From Bartonella sp. JB63 (GTDB taxonomy: Bacteria > Pseudomonadota > Alphaproteobacteria > Rhizobiales > Rhizobiaceae): 64,000 bases of DNA. Positions 40,678-52,126 of the stretch are shown here, piece after piece (the first letter of the stretch is position 1; the number at the start of each line of letters is the position of its first letter). The DNA lies in the NCBI RefSeq assembly GCF_002022665.1, contig NZ_CP019788.1, forward strand, positions 558,001-622,000, read 5' to 3'. The notes under the pieces are model-generated. The model was not told the DNA's origin. It ran no database searches and worked only from the letters and a program-made list of their open reading frames with translations. A program made the translations under genes and the position numbers.

Positions 40678-42800
40678 ATGAAAAAAACGCTGATAGATCA
40701 AATTCCTATGGGGGATATAACGATGGATAATCCAGCGCGATTTGTTAATCATGAATTTTCGTGGCTACATTTCAATAATCGTGCTGTAATGGAAGCTGCA
40801 AATTCAAAGAATCCTTTATTAGAAAGGTTGCAATTTCTTTCGATTTCAGCAACTAATCTTGATGAATTTTTATGGTTCGTGTTGCTGGCCTTGTTGCTCA
40901 AATTCGTGCTGGGATTACAGAACGTAGTGCGGATGGACGTACACCGCAAGAACAACTTGATTTTATATTAACTGAGATTGCATATTTGTAAGCTAATCAG
41001 CAAAAGGAATTACGGATTTTAAATTATGAGTTAAAACAAAATAATATCGAAATTGTTTGTTCTGATAAAATCTCAGAAGCTGAAAAATTATAGCTTGAAG
41101 AATATTTTTTTAAAAAAATTTTCCCTGTTTTGACCCCTTTTTTTGTTGATGCTACGCATCCTTTTCCATTTATCCCTAACTTAGGTCTTTCTATTTTGTT
41201 TCAATTATTACGGCGCGTTGATCAGCATCCTATAATGGTATTATTGCTTATGCCTAATACTTTGAAGCGTTTTATTCTTCTTCCCCAAGAGGGGAATAGT
41301 TTTCGTTTTATTTTGTTTGAAGATCTTTTTTGCTTTTTTGTTGATCGTTTATTCCCTGGTTATGAAGTCAATGGTGCTGGGATATTTAGAATTATCCGTG
41401 ATAGCGATATTGAGGTGGAAGAAGAAGAAAAAGATCTTGTTCGTTTTTTTGAAACTGCGCTAAAGAAACGTCGTTGTGGAGAAGTTATTCGAATTGAATT
41501 TAACACAAAAATGCCTAAAGATTTATGCCAATTTATAACTAATGTACTTAGAGTTCCTACTAATTGTGTTAGTGTTATCGATGGTTTATTAGCATTGAAT
41601 ATGATTTCAGAAATTTTTTCTATTCCGCGCAATGATTTAAAATTTATTCCTTATAGTTCTCGTGTTCCTCAATGTATTGGTAAGCATGATGGTGATTGTT
41701 TTGCAACTATTCGTGAAAGAGAGATTGTTATTCATCATCCTTATGAATCATTTGATGTTGTTACACAATTTTTACGCCAGGCTGCTGCTGATCCTGATGT
41801 GATTGAAATTAAGCAAACTCTTTATCGCACATCAAATGATAGTCCGGTTGTTAGTGCACTTATTGATACTGCTGAAAGAGGTAAATCAGTAACTGCTTTA
41901 GTAGAATTGAAGGCGCGTTTTGATGAAGAGGCTAATATTCGCTGGGCACGTAATCTCGAACGTGCTGGAGTTCAAGTGGTTTTTGGTTTTATTGAATTAA
42001 AAACGCATGCTAAAATGTCTTTAGTGATAAGACATTAAGGAAATTGTTATCGTTTTTATGTTCATCTTGGAACTAGGAATTATCATCCAATAACTGCTCA
42101 AATATATACTGATCTTTCTTTTTTTACGACTGATAATGACATTCGGTCATGATATAGGATTGCTTTTTAAATATCTCACTGAATATACACAGCCAAATGA
42201 ATCAATGAAAATAGCTTTTTCGCCATTAACATTACGCAATCGTGTTCTTGAACATATCAAAGGAGAAATTACCAATGCACAAAAAGGTCGGGTGGCCGTT
42301 ATTTGGATGAAAGTAAACTCATTGGTTGATCCTGAAATTATTGATGATTTATACTGTGCTAGTCAAATGGGAGTGCAGATTGATTTGGTTGTGCATGGTA
42401 TATGTTGTTTACGTCCTGGTATTCGAGGAATTTCAGATAATATTCGTGCAAAATCAATTGTAGGAAGATTTCTTGAGCATAGCCGTATTTTCTGTTTTGG
42501 TAATAGTGAGGATCTTCCAAATGAAAATGCTATTGTTTATTTAGGATCGGCTGATATGATGCCCCGTAATCTTGATCATCGTGTTGAAGTATTGATTCCA
42601 ATTTTTAATAAAATGGTTCATCAACAAATTTTTTCACAAATTATGTTAGCTAATATTATTGATAACCAACAAAGCTTTGATATATTGGTTGATGGAACAT
42701 CAAAACGTATAATACCACGAGAAAATGAAAAGCTATTTAATGTGTAGGAGTATTTTATGAACAATATGATTTTTTCTGAGTATGAAAAGTTTTTTTAGAC
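40678..42800 (+). pseudogene. ppk: Polyphosphate kinase, decayed
   Basis: Remnant of PPK1, which makes inorganic polyphosphate from ATP. The protein can still be followed over its whole length: [32 protein letters not shown], then [17 protein letters not shown] in the next frame, [14 protein letters not shown], the active-site region [21 protein letters not shown] and DGTSKRI near the end. Lesions seen: one base lost in a T-run (40867-40871), in-frame TAA at 40989-40991, TAG at 41091-41093, TAA at 42036-42038, and a one-base shift near 42130. After the last open frame (stop at 42745-42747) the conserved EYFM continuation is out of reading. Substitutions are otherwise few, so the decay is fairly recent. 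ppx follows, also broken. Confidence 0.95.
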
Positions 42801-42879
42801 TTCTACTTCGCATTTAATTAAATCGCTTCAGCAACAGATGAAAACACTTAAAGACTGAAATATCCAATGACATATTATA

Positions 42880-44433
42880 AATGCTCAAGGTCGATTGAAG
42901 GGTCGTAAACCCATTGCAGTTGTTGATATTGGTTCAAATTCTGTTCGGCTTATTGTTTATGAAGGCCTTGTACGTTCACCGACAGTTTTATTTAATGAAA
43001 AAGTTCTTTGTGGTCTTGGTCGAGGCGTTGCAAAAACTGGAATTTTAGAAGAAAAATCAATTGAAATGACGTTGCGAGCACTGAAGCGATTTTGTGCTAT
43101 TTGTCAACAGATTGGTGCAGGTGAAATCTATACTTTGGCAACAGCGGCAGCACGAGAAGCAAAAAACGGGTCGGCTTTTATTCAAAGTGCTGAAAATATT
43201 TTACAAAATCAAATATATGTTCTTTCAGGAAATGAAGAGGCTGTTTATTCAGCTTATGGGGTTATTTCTACCTTTTATCGACCAAATGGCATTTCTGGTG
43301 ATCTTGGTGGTGGAAGTCTTGAACTTATTAGTATTAATGATTCTAATTTAGGTGAAGGGATAACATTGCCTTTAGGCAGTTTACGACTGTAATATATCAG
43401 ATAATGATCTTATTTTAGCAAAAAAAATTGTTCATGAGCAACTTTGTAAATCTTCTATTATTACGTATAAAAATACAGTTCGTTGTTTTTGTGCTGTAGG
43501 AAGAACTTGGCGTAATCTTGCAAAACTATATATGGTGATCAAAAATTATCGATTGCCTGTTTATGCATAGTTATGAGGTTGATGCGCAGGAGATGGAAGA
43601 ATTTTTACTTCTTGTCATTAGCGAAAGTATTGATAAGATAAAAGAAATTTCAGCTCTTTCAAAGAATCGTCGTCAGCTTTTAGCATATGGGGCCATTGTT
43701 CTTATTGAGCTGATTCAGTGTATAGGTCCTAAAAAATAATTTTTTCTGGAGCAAGAGTTCGTGAAGGTTTTCTTTATTCAAAATTACTACAAGAAGATCG
43801 TATTTCTGATCCGTTGATTTCGGCATGCTTAGAAATGGCTACCTTAAGGGCACGCTCACCAAGGCAAGCGAGTGAGCTCATTGATTTTACCACAAATGCA
43901 TTTGAGGCTTTTGGAATTTCAGAAACTGAAAATGCATGTCGTTATCGTAAAGCAGCTTGTCTTCTTTCTGATATCGGTTGGTGTATACATCCAGATTATC
44001 GGGATAATGAAGCAGCCAATCAGATAGCTTTAGGATCTTATCCGGGAATTTCACATAAGGGACGTATTTATGCTACATTAGCTGTTTTTTTTTCGTAATA
44101 CAGGCTTATCCCTTGATAAAGAAGCTCCTGAGATTCTCAAATTAGCAACTAGCGATATTATTGAAAAAGCAAGAATTCTTGGTGGCATTATGCGTATTGC
44201 CAATCTTTTTAGTGCTTCTACTTCAGGAATTTTGCCTAATTTATCTTGGCAAAAGAAGCAAGATAATATTGCATTGCGTGTTCCAGTATGCTAAGCTGAT
44301 TTAATAGGTGAACGACCTTTGAGGCGCTTACAGCAATTATCAAAAATAACTAAACTTCCTTTAGCTTTTGAGATTTTTAAATGCTTTTGCAATATGAACC
44401 ACAACAGTGATCATAAAATATTTATTATATCAT
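42880..44433 (+). pseudogene. ppx: Exopolyphosphatase, decayed
   Basis: Remnant of the Ppx/GppA-family phosphatase that degrades polyphosphate. Recognised in pieces: KGRKPIAVVDIGSNSVRLIV (sugar-kinase-fold phosphate loop), AICQQIGAGEIYTLATAAAR, SGDLGGGSLELISI, FCAVGRTWRNLAKLYM, FSGARVREGFLYSKLLQEDR, and the HD-like C-terminal part ENACRYRKAACLLSDIGWCIHPDYRD. Lesions seen: no start codon before the conserved N-terminus, an in-frame TAA at 43390-43392 after PLGSLRL, a stop near 43570, further shifts near 43735 and 44100, and another stop near 44295. Normally cotranscribed with ppk, which is also broken. Confidence 0.93.
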
Positions 44434-44454
44434 GATGCTTTCATATTTATAAGA

Positions 44455-45606
44455 TTAAAGTTTCTTGATTTTTACTTCTCCATTATTGAAATAAAATGCT
44501 ATCTCGCCTTTTAGCATTTGTTCTGCCTTATGACCAAAAATTTCGTAACGCCAGCCATTCATAGCAGGAATATTTTGTGTTATAGTACCATTAGCAATTT
44601 TTTTTAAATCATTAGATGTTGCGATAATTTTAGGTGTGATATTATTTTCATTTGCAACAAGCTTTAATAATATTTTAAGAAGATCAATTGTAACAGCTAT
44701 TTTATCATCAACAGGAGTGTACTTAGGAAGAGCTGGTAGCGTAGCAAGATCAACTTCTAAGCCTTCATGTATAGCTTTAATTAATGTCTGTATATTTGAT
44801 AGACGATTCCAGTTTTTGTTAATGCTACTTAAATGTTTCAGAGCAGATTCATCTTTTGGTTGTTGGATTGCGATTTCAATAAGACACTCATCTTTCATAA
44901 TGTGACGACGAGGAGTATTATATTTGCGTGCTTCATGTTCACGCCAAGCTGCTATTTTTTGCAATACAGCAAATTGACGTTTTTTTGTGATTCTTCCTTT
45001 CACCTTTTTCCATGCTTCATTTTCCGGCATATCATAGGTTGTTGGTGCTAAGAGGATTGCCATTTCATCATTCATCCAATGGGTACGCTTTTTTTCCTCT
45101 AACTGCTTTTTTAATGTGAGATAAACGTTTCTTAGATAGGTAACATCGGCGAGTGCATAGAGTAGCTGTTTTTCAGAAAGGGGACGACAGCTCCAATCTG
45201 TAAAACGAGATGATTTATCAAGATGATGTCCAGTGCAACGTTGTACAATTTGATCATAGGAGATAGAATCACCGAATCCACAGATTGATCCTGCTATTTG
45301 TGTGTCAAAGAGAGGAGAAGGAATAACTCCGCCAAGATGGTAAATAGTCTCGATATCTTGGCGCGCAGCGTGAAAAACTTTGACAACTTTTTTATCGATC
45401 ATCAGATCAAAAAATGATTGTAGATTAATATCTTGCACCATCGGATCAATAAGTGTCGTAATATCTGGTGATGCAACTTGGATTAAGCACAACTGAGGCC
45501 AGAAGGTTGTTTCACGGATAAATTCAGTATCTACCGTTACAAAATTAGAATTGCGCAAAGCGGCAATAGCAATTTCAAGATCTGTTGTGGTTGTAATAAG
45601 TTTCAT
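44455..45606 (-). CDS. rnd: Ribonuclease D
   Basis: 3'-to-5' exoribonuclease of the DEDD superfamily, acting in tRNA 3'-end maturation. It has 383 residues. Exo motifs: FVTVDTEFIRETTFWPQL (DxE), VKVFHAARQDIETIYHLGG, and YALADVTYLRNVY with the Tyr/Asp of motif III. An HRDC-like domain follows (ILQKIAAWREHEARKYNTPR). It starts at ATG 45606, is divergent from aspS, and is convergent with the dead ppx. Confidence 0.95.
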   Translation of the reverse strand: MKLITTTTDLEIAIAALRNSNFVTVDTEFIRETTFWPQLCLIQVASPDITTLIDPMVQDINLQSFFDLMIDKKVVKVFHAARQDIETIYHLGGVIPSPLFDTQIAGSICGFGDSISYDQIVQRCTGHHLDKSSRFTDWSCRPLSEKQLLYALADVTYLRNVYLTLKKQLEEKKRTHWMNDEMAILLAPTTYDMPENEAWKKVKGRITKKRQFAVLQKIAAWREHEARKYNTPRRHIMKDECLIEIAIQQPKDESALKHLSSINKNWNRLSNIQTLIKAIHEGLEVDLATLPALPKYTPVDDKIAVTIDLLKILLKLVANENNITPKIIATSNDLKKIANGTITQNIPAMNGWRYEIFGHKAEQMLKGEIAFYFNNGEVKIKKL

Positions 45607-45745
45607 TGTTTTATTATAGCTAAGTAGATTAAATTTGTCTTTATATTGTATTTTTTTTTGAGGTCTTTGTTGTCATATCTTGACAAATGACTGCTAAAAA
45701 GCGTTTGTAATGTATATGAGGTAAATTACAACAAAAGGAAAAAAT

Positions 45746-47536
45746 ATGCACCGTTATCGCAGTCATAATTGCGCTGCTCTTCGTAAATGCGACATGGGAA
45801 GGCAGGTTCGTCTTTCTGGATGGGTCCATCGTGTTCGTGACCATGGTGGAATTCTTTTTATTGATTTACGAGATCATTTTGGGATCATACAAATTGTTGT
45901 TGATCCTAATTCACCAGCTTTTACAATTATAGAAAAGGTGCGTTCTGAATGGGTCATTCGTGTAGATGGGGAAGTACGTGCCCGTGCTGATGAAGTTATT
46001 AACACAACTCTCCCAACCGGTGAAATTGAAATTTTTGCTAAAGAGGTTGAAATTCTTTCAAAATCTGATGAGCTTCCTTTACCAGTTTTTGGTGAGCCTG
46101 ATTATCCGGAAGATATTCGGTTGAAGTATCGTTTTCTTGATTTACGTCGAGAAACTATGCATAAAAATATAATGCGTCGTACTGAAATTATTACTTCTAT
46201 AAGGCGGCGTATGCAAGATTGCGCTTTTACAGAATTTACTACACCAATTTTGACAGCTTCATCCCCAGAAGGAGCACGTGATTTTTTGGTTCCAAGCCGC
46301 ATTCATCAGGGAAAATTTTATGCATTACCTCAGGCACCTCAGCAATATAAACAATTGCTAATGATGTCTGGTTTTGATCGTTATTTTCAAATAGCTCCAT
46401 GTTTTAGAGATGAAGATCCACGAGCAGATCGTCTTCCAGGTGAGTTTTACCAATTGGATATTGAAATGAGCTTTGTTGAGCAGGAAGATATTTTTGCAAC
46501 GATGGAGCCCATTATGCGTTCTATTTTTGAGGAGTTTGCAGGCGGAAAATCCGTGACGCAAAATTTCCCTCGTATTCCATACGATGAAGCAATTCAAAAA
46601 TATGGTTCAGATAAACCCGATTTACGTAATCCAATTATTATGGAAGATGTTTCTCAACATTTTCGTGATTCTAGTTTTAAGGTTTTTTCTCAGATTTTAG
46701 CGAGCGATAAGGACGCATTTGTTTGGGCTATTCCTGCTAAAACCGGTGGTAGTCGTGCTTTTTGTGATCGTATAAATGCATGGGCTCAGGGTGAAGGGCA
46801 GCCAGGTCTTGGTTATATTTTTTGGCGTAAGGAAGATGAAAATTTTGAAGGAGCGGGTCCTATCGCTAAAAACATTGGTGAGCAAAGAACTGAAGCTATT
46901 CGAGTGCAACTTGGACTTGAAAATGGTGATGCTTGTTTTTTTGCTGCAGGGAATCCAAAGAAATTTGCATCTTTTGCTGGTGCAGCACGTATGCGGATAG
47001 GAGAGGAATTAAATCTTATTGATCGAGAATGTTTTTCTTTTGCTTGGATTGTTGATTTCCCATTTTTTGAATGGAATGAAGACGAAAAGAAACTTGATTT
47101 TGCACATAATCCTTTTTCAATGCCTCAAGGTGGGAAAAATGCTCTTGATTCCCAAGATCCTCTTTCTCTTAAAGCTTTTCAGTATGATCTTGTTTGCAAT
47201 GGTTATGAAATTGCATCAGGAGGAATTCGTAATCATTCACCGGAAATGATGCTTAAGGTTTTTAATCTTGCAGGTCTTTCTAAAGAGGTTGTAGAAAAGC
47301 GCTTTGGTGGTCTCTATCGTGCATTTCATTATGGTGCTCCACCACATGGTGGTATGGCAGCTGGTATTGATCGCATTGTTATGCTTTTGCAAGGTGTAAA
47401 AAATTTGCGTGAAGTTTCTTTATTTCCAATGAATCAGCAAGCATTTGATCTTTTGATGAGTGCTCCTTCTGATGTATCTACTGTACAGTTATCTGATTTA
47501 GGAATTCGGATTGCTCCAACTGTCAAAAATAATTGA
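45746..47536 (+). CDS. aspS: Aspartyl-tRNA synthetase
   Basis: Charges tRNA-Asp (and in organisms lacking AsnRS also misacylates tRNA-Asn for GatCAB). The 596-residue class II synthetase is of bacterial type, with an N-terminal OB anticodon-binding domain ([20 protein letters not shown]), motif 2 [20 protein letters not shown], a GAD insertion domain in the middle, and motif 3 [20 protein letters not shown] near the C-terminus. It starts at ATG 45746 with AAAGGAAA before it. It is divergent from rnd and parC follows about 200 bases downstream. Confidence 0.97.
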   Translation: MHRYRSHNCAALRKCDMGRQVRLSGWVHRVRDHGGILFIDLRDHFGIIQIVVDPNSPAFTIIEKVRSEWVIRVDGEVRARADEVINTTLPTGEIEIFAKEVEILSKSDELPLPVFGEPDYPEDIRLKYRFLDLRRETMHKNIMRRTEIITSIRRRMQDCAFTEFTTPILTASSPEGARDFLVPSRIHQGKFYALPQAPQQYKQLLMMSGFDRYFQIAPCFRDEDPRADRLPGEFYQLDIEMSFVEQEDIFATMEPIMRSIFEEFAGGKSVTQNFPRIPYDEAIQKYGSDKPDLRNPIIMEDVSQHFRDSSFKVFSQILASDKDAFVWAIPAKTGGSRAFCDRINAWAQGEGQPGLGYIFWRKEDENFEGAGPIAKNIGEQRTEAIRVQLGLENGDACFFAAGNPKKFASFAGAARMRIGEELNLIDRECFSFAWIVDFPFFEWNEDEKKLDFAHNPFSMPQGGKNALDSQDPLSLKAFQYDLVCNGYEIASGGIRNHSPEMMLKVFNLAGLSKEVVEKRFGGLYRAFHYGAPPHGGMAAGIDRIVMLLQGVKNLREVSLFPMNQQAFDLLMSAPSDVSTVQLSDLGIRIAPTVKNN

Positions 47537-47738
47537 TGAAATTGGATAAAGATTTTCTGTCTTTCATGTTGACTATAATTAGGTAAATTACAAATTGTAA
47601 TTGATGGAGTTTTTATTAGCTTAAAATTCAATTTAATTGCAAATAGTTTTGAATAAAAGAGTTTCTTATAAAGAAGGTAATTTTTGAGCGGTTTTATAGA
47701 AGACTTGTTCCTTATTTTTAAAATTGCTAGCTTATATT

Positions 47739-49988
47739 ATGTCTGATGAAATGATTCGATCTTTTGAAAAGGAGCATATTGAGCCAATAGAATTGCGATC
47801 TGCTTTACAAGAGCGCTATTTGGCCTACGCACTTTCTACTATCACACACCGTGCGTTGCCTGATGTCCGTGATGGATTAAAGCCTGTTCATCGACGTATT
47901 ATTCATGCAATGCGCTTACTAAAACTTAATCCTGGACAAGCTTATGCTAAATGCGCGCGGATTGTAGGTGATGTAATGGGGAAATTTCATCCTCATGGTG
48001 ATACATCTATTTATGATGCATTAGTTCGTTTAGCTCAGAGTTTTGCTGTTCGCTATCCATTAATTGATGGACAGGGTAATTTCGGTAATATTGATGGAGA
48101 TAATGCTGCTGCAATGCGTTATACAGAAGCACGTATGACTGAAGTAGCAATATTGCTTCTTGAAGGAATTAATGAAAATGCTGTTGATTTTCGCTTAACC
48201 TATAATGAAGAAGATGAGGAACCTATTGTTTTACCAGGAGCTTTTCCTAATCTTTTGGCTAATGGCTCATCAGGTATTGCTGTTGGTATGGCAACATCTA
48301 TTCCACCACATAACGTTGCGGAACTCTGTGATGCTGCGTTATATTTGATTACTAATCCTCATGCAGATCATAAAGATTTAAATCAATTTGTGCTTGGGCC
48401 TGATTTTCCAACAGGTGGTATTTTAGTTGAACCTAAAAAAAATATTGATGATTCTTATCGTACAGGGCGTGGATTTTTTCGATTACGTTCGCGTTGGCAT
48501 CAAGAAGAGGGAAATCGTGGCTCTTATGTAATTGTTGTTACAGAAATTCCATATCAAATACAAAAATCACGACTTATTGAAAAAACAGCAGAGTTATTAC
48601 TCGCACGGCGGTTGCCGATGCTTGAAGATATTCATGATGAATCAGCAGAAGATATTCGGATTGTGCTTGTTCCAAAAAATCGCACAATTGATCCTGAACT
48701 CTTAATGGAATCACTTTTTAAATTAACTGATTTCGAAATAAGATTTCCTCTTAATCTCAATGTATTGACTTTAGGGAAAGTGCCTAATGTTCTTTCTTTA
48801 CGTGAGAGTTTGCAGCAATGGCTTCAACATCGTAAAGAGGTGCTTATTCGCCGTTCAAATTATCGACTTAATGACATTGATTTTCGATTAGAAGTTTTGC
48901 GTGGGTATCTTATTGCATATTTGAATCTTGATAAGGTGATTCAAATCATTCGTGAAAACGATGAACCTAAAAAGGAATTGATTTTGCGCTTTAAATTAAC
49001 AGAAAATCAAGCTGAATCTATTCTGAATATGCGGTTGCGTTCTTTGCGTAAGCTTGAAGAATTCCAGATCCGTAAGGAGTTTGATTCTCTTAATATTGAA
49101 AAAGAAAAATTACAGAATTTATTGGATTCCAATGTCAAGCAATGGAAAATCATTGCAGAAGAAATTACAAGAGTTCGTAAAAGTTTTGGTCCTGAAACTT
49201 TCTTGGGAAAAAGGCGTACAACATTTGAAGATGTACCAAGGCATGATGTGAATGATATTCATCAAGCGATGATTGAAAAAGAACCAGTGACTATTGTTAT
49301 TTCTGAAAAAGGTTGGATGCGTGCTTTAAAGGGCCACTTGAATAATTACAAAATCCTTTCTTTCAAAGAGGGTGATTGTCTAAAGCTAGCATTTCCAGCG
49401 TTCACTACAGATAAAATTATAGTTATAAGTACTGGTGGAAAATTTTTTACTATTAATGCAAATACTTTACCTGGAGGAAGAGGGCATGGTGAACCAATTC
49501 GTATTTTATTAGATATGGGTAATGAGCATGATATTCTCACAGCTTTTGTATACAATATGCAGGGCAAAAGACTTTTAATTTCATCCTATGGAAATGGTTT
49601 TATTGTTTCTGAACCAGATATTATCGCCAATACGCGAAAAGGAAAGCAAGTGATGAATCTCAAATCTCCTGATAGCTTAAAACTTTGTATTCCGGTAGAA
49701 GGCGATTACATTGCAGTAGTTGGAGAAAACCGAAAAATGCTTATTTTTTCTATTGAACAAATACCGGAAATGAGTCGTGGTAAGGGTGTCCGTTTACAAC
49801 GTTATAAAGATGGTGGTGTTGTTGATGCCAAAATTTTTACTTTATCAGAAGGCTTAAGTTGGCAAGATACAGCTGAGCGCAGTTTTAATCGTCAGGCTGA
49901 TGGACTTGTTGAGTGGATGGGAACACGCGCAGGAACAGGACGTTTGGTTCCAAAGGGATTTCCAAAATCAGGTAAATTTTTTGTATGA
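47739..49988 (+). CDS. parC: DNA topoisomerase IV subunit A
   Basis: Breakage-reunion subunit of topoisomerase IV, which with ParE decatenates daughter chromosomes. It has about 749 residues. The catalytic Tyr is in [10 protein letters not shown]; the quinolone region reads [17 protein letters not shown], with Thr89 and Asp93. It lacks the GyrA box QRRGGKG of GyrA, and its C-terminal pinwheel is shorter (gyrA is at 6.1 kb), which supports ParC. The ATG at 47739 ([19 protein letters not shown]) is preferred over a TTG five codons upstream; neither has a strong ribosome site. Confidence 0.96.
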   Translation: MSDEMIRSFEKEHIEPIELRSALQERYLAYALSTITHRALPDVRDGLKPVHRRIIHAMRLLKLNPGQAYAKCARIVGDVMGKFHPHGDTSIYDALVRLAQSFAVRYPLIDGQGNFGNIDGDNAAAMRYTEARMTEVAILLLEGINENAVDFRLTYNEEDEEPIVLPGAFPNLLANGSSGIAVGMATSIPPHNVAELCDAALYLITNPHADHKDLNQFVLGPDFPTGGILVEPKKNIDDSYRTGRGFFRLRSRWHQEEGNRGSYVIVVTEIPYQIQKSRLIEKTAELLLARRLPMLEDIHDESAEDIRIVLVPKNRTIDPELLMESLFKLTDFEIRFPLNLNVLTLGKVPNVLSLRESLQQWLQHRKEVLIRRSNYRLNDIDFRLEVLRGYLIAYLNLDKVIQIIRENDEPKKELILRFKLTENQAESILNMRLRSLRKLEEFQIRKEFDSLNIEKEKLQNLLDSNVKQWKIIAEEITRVRKSFGPETFLGKRRTTFEDVPRHDVNDIHQAMIEKEPVTIVISEKGWMRALKGHLNNYKILSFKEGDCLKLAFPAFTTDKIIVISTGGKFFTINANTLPGGRGHGEPIRILLDMGNEHDILTAFVYNMQGKRLLISSYGNGFIVSEPDIIANTRKGKQVMNLKSPDSLKLCIPVEGDYIAVVGENRKMLIFSIEQIPEMSRGKGVRLQRYKDGGVVDAKIFTLSEGLSWQDTAERSFNRQADGLVEWMGTRAGTGRLVPKGFPKSGKFFV

Positions 49989-50081
49989 TGTTAGTAATAT
50001 TTGATTGCTAGTTGATAAAAGAGTCATAAAAAATATTAAGTTTATTTTAGGAAAGAAGCTTCATTTTATTGCTAGACTGAT

Positions 50082-51326
50082 TTAAGAATTATTTTGAGTA
50101 AAAAGGCGTCCATTCTCAGCCCACAAAACAAGAAAAATAGCTATAATACTGAGAAAGAAAAATCCTGCTGAATTAGGAATTGTTGTTTCGTCAAAACATT
50201 GAGCTATGAAAAAACCAAGGCTTGTACCGATGGATGTTTGAAGAAAACCAGATACAGAGGATGCAGTTCCAGCAATTTTTCCTAGAGGTTCAAGAGAAAG
50301 TGTGTTGAAGTTAGCTATAATACCACCACATGTAAACATTAGCATACAATATAACAGCATAAAAAACGGGAAAGGTATAATGCCTCCTGTTAGAACTGAT
50401 TCAAAAAACCAAATACATGAAATAACACAAAATAATAAAAGCATAGTATGAGAAATACGTTGCATTCCAAGAATTCCAACAAGACGAGAATTGAAGAACG
50501 ATGATATAGCTTGAAATGCAGCTCCAAGAGCAAAAGCAACAGGAAACCAAATGCCTAAATTATATATTCCTTCATAGACTTGTTGAGATGTATTAATGGT
50601 AGTAAAAATGCAGCCTAGAATAATGGAGGTTGCAAGTGTATAACAAAGTGTTGAGCGATTGGTAATGATAAGCCATAAGTTGTTTTTTATAGAAGAAAAA
50701 GAAAGAGATCGTTGTGTATAAAGGGTTTCAGGCAAGCGTATTTGAATCCAAATCATTAATCCAAAACCAATAATTGCCATGAATATAAAAATTAATTGCC
50801 ATTGTCCAAATAACAAAATAATTTGCCCTATTGCTGGTCCAATCATTGTTGCAATCAAAAAAATCATCATGACTATGGACATAACTTCTGCCATTTTTCG
50901 ACCATCGTAGAGATCGCGCACAATAGAGACTGTCAGCACACGCATAGCTGCTCCCCCAATACCTTGCATGATACGCAGAATAATCAACATGGGCAAATTT
51001 GATGCAAATATACACCCAATTGCTGCAAATGAGTAACAGGCAAGACCAATAAGAACAAGTTTATGTCGTCCATAACGATCACTTATTGGACCAAAGAATA
51101 TTTGCGTAACACCATAGCTAATAAGATAACAGGAGATGATATAATGCTGATCATTTTCATTAGTAGCATGCAAGCTGTTTAAAATATCAGGCATAGCCGG
51201 CAACATGATATCAATTGCTATAGAATTGATTGCCATAAGTGCTGCAATAGTGATAACAAATTCTTTATATCCAATTTTTTTTCTAATCGCATCTATATGC
51301 CTTTGTTCGTCGGCAGAATATGACAT
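50082..51326 (-). CDS. Bcr/CflA family MFS multidrug exporter
   Basis: Predicted inner-membrane drug/proton antiporter of the DHA1 Bcr/CflA type, 414 residues, about 12 helices. Signature features: the first helix ending MAINSIAIDIMLPAMPDIL, the loop GPISDRYGRHKLVLIGL (MFS motif A) and RIMQGIGGAAMRVLTVSIVR (motif in helix 4-5). Exact drugs cannot be told. It starts at ATG 51326 and is followed on the same strand by no close gene; grxD lies 67 bases upstream in the same direction. It is convergent with parC. Confidence 0.92.
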   Translation of the reverse strand: MSYSADEQRHIDAIRKKIGYKEFVITIAALMAINSIAIDIMLPAMPDILNSLHATNENDQHYIISCYLISYGVTQIFFGPISDRYGRHKLVLIGLACYSFAAIGCIFASNLPMLIILRIMQGIGGAAMRVLTVSIVRDLYDGRKMAEVMSIVMMIFLIATMIGPAIGQIILLFGQWQLIFIFMAIIGFGLMIWIQIRLPETLYTQRSLSFSSIKNNLWLIITNRSTLCYTLATSIILGCIFTTINTSQQVYEGIYNLGIWFPVAFALGAAFQAISSFFNSRLVGILGMQRISHTMLLLFCVISCIWFFESVLTGGIIPFPFFMLLYCMLMFTCGGIIANFNTLSLEPLGKIAGTASSVSGFLQTSIGTSLGFFIAQCFDETTIPNSAGFFFLSIIAIFLVLWAENGRLFTQNNS

Positions 51327-51393
51327 ATGTATCCTTAAAGTAAAAATTTTGACTAAAAAACACTTGATAAGAATTTGAATAAATTAGAGACAT

Positions 51394-51726
51394 TTATAAT
51401 TTGGCAAAGGTTATGTTTTTTTCTTTTAGCAGTTCTTGTAACTCATTGTTTTGAAACATTTCTTTGACAATATCACAGCCACCAATAAATTCACCTTTAA
51501 CATAGAGTTGTGGAATGGTTGGCCAATTTGAATAATCTTTTATCCCTTGACGTAATTCGTTAGAAGTTAAAATATTAATCCCTTTATAATTTAACCCTAA
51601 ATATTCAAGAATCTGAACAACTTGTCCAGAAAACCCACATTGAGGAGAATTAGGCGTTCCTTTCATGAATAAAACAACGTCGTTTGTTTTAATTTCATTA
51701 TCAATAAAATCATGAACAGTAGCCAT
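51394..51726 (-). CDS. grxD: Monothiol glutaredoxin, Grx4 type
   Basis: CGFS-type glutaredoxin that assembles a [2Fe-2S] cluster with glutathione and BolA and takes part in iron-sulfur delivery and iron sensing. It has 110 residues with VVLFMKGTPNSPQCGFSGQV carrying the CGFS motif and WPTIPQLYVKGEFIGGCDI downstream. The start at 51726 (MATVHDF) is favoured because GAGGA is seven bases before it; an ATG two codons earlier is too close to the site. bolA lies directly upstream in the same direction, matching the partner role. Confidence 0.96.
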   Translation of the reverse strand: MATVHDFIDNEIKTNDVVLFMKGTPNSPQCGFSGQVVQILEYLGLNYKGINILTSNELRQGIKDYSNWPTIPQLYVKGEFIGGCDIVKEMFQNNELQELLKEKNITFAKL

Positions 51727-51826
51727 TATCATTCCTCAATATAGTGCATTTCGGAAAATACAAATTTTACACTAGTGTTATTTTTTAATCGTATTAATAG
51801 AATGAATGCAAGAAAAAATTTTGAGA

Positions 51827-52060
51827 TTATTTAGGAATACTTGTTTGCAAGGCTAAAGCATGGAGAATGTTTCCCATATTTCCTTTAAGAGCATCATAAA
51901 CCATTTTATGCTGTTGAACACGACTTTTTCCTCGAAAACTTTCTGAAATAATTTCAGCTGCGTAATGTTCGCCATCTCCAGCAAGATCACGAATTATTAT
52001 TTTTGCATCGGGAATGCTTTCACGAATAAGAGTTTCAATTTCATCTGCACTCATTGCCAT
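51827..52060 (-). CDS. bolA: BolA family protein
   Basis: Small protein that binds monothiol glutaredoxin and a shared Fe-S cluster. It has 77 residues with GDGEHYAAEIISESFRGKS and the helix-turn-helix-like VQQHKMVYDALKGNMG, ending HALALQTSIPK. It begins at ATG 52060, with AAGGA about 12 bases before it; MSADEIE two codons later is an alternative. It lies between purL and grxD, the usual rhizobial purL-bolA-grxD order. Confidence 0.93.
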   Translation of the reverse strand: MAMSADEIETLIRESIPDAKIIIRDLAGDGEHYAAEIISESFRGKSRVQQHKMVYDALKGNMGNILHALALQTSIPK

Positions 52061-52126
52061 CGATGGATATTTTCCTTGATTTGTTTATTTTATGAGAACT
52101 AGTATATTATTATATATGAATATTAT

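Noticed and set aside
41130..42747. Two intact shorter PPK-like genes (302 and 203 codons)
   Set aside because: Both are parts of one ppk separated by a stop and a shift, and each lacks residues needed for activity.
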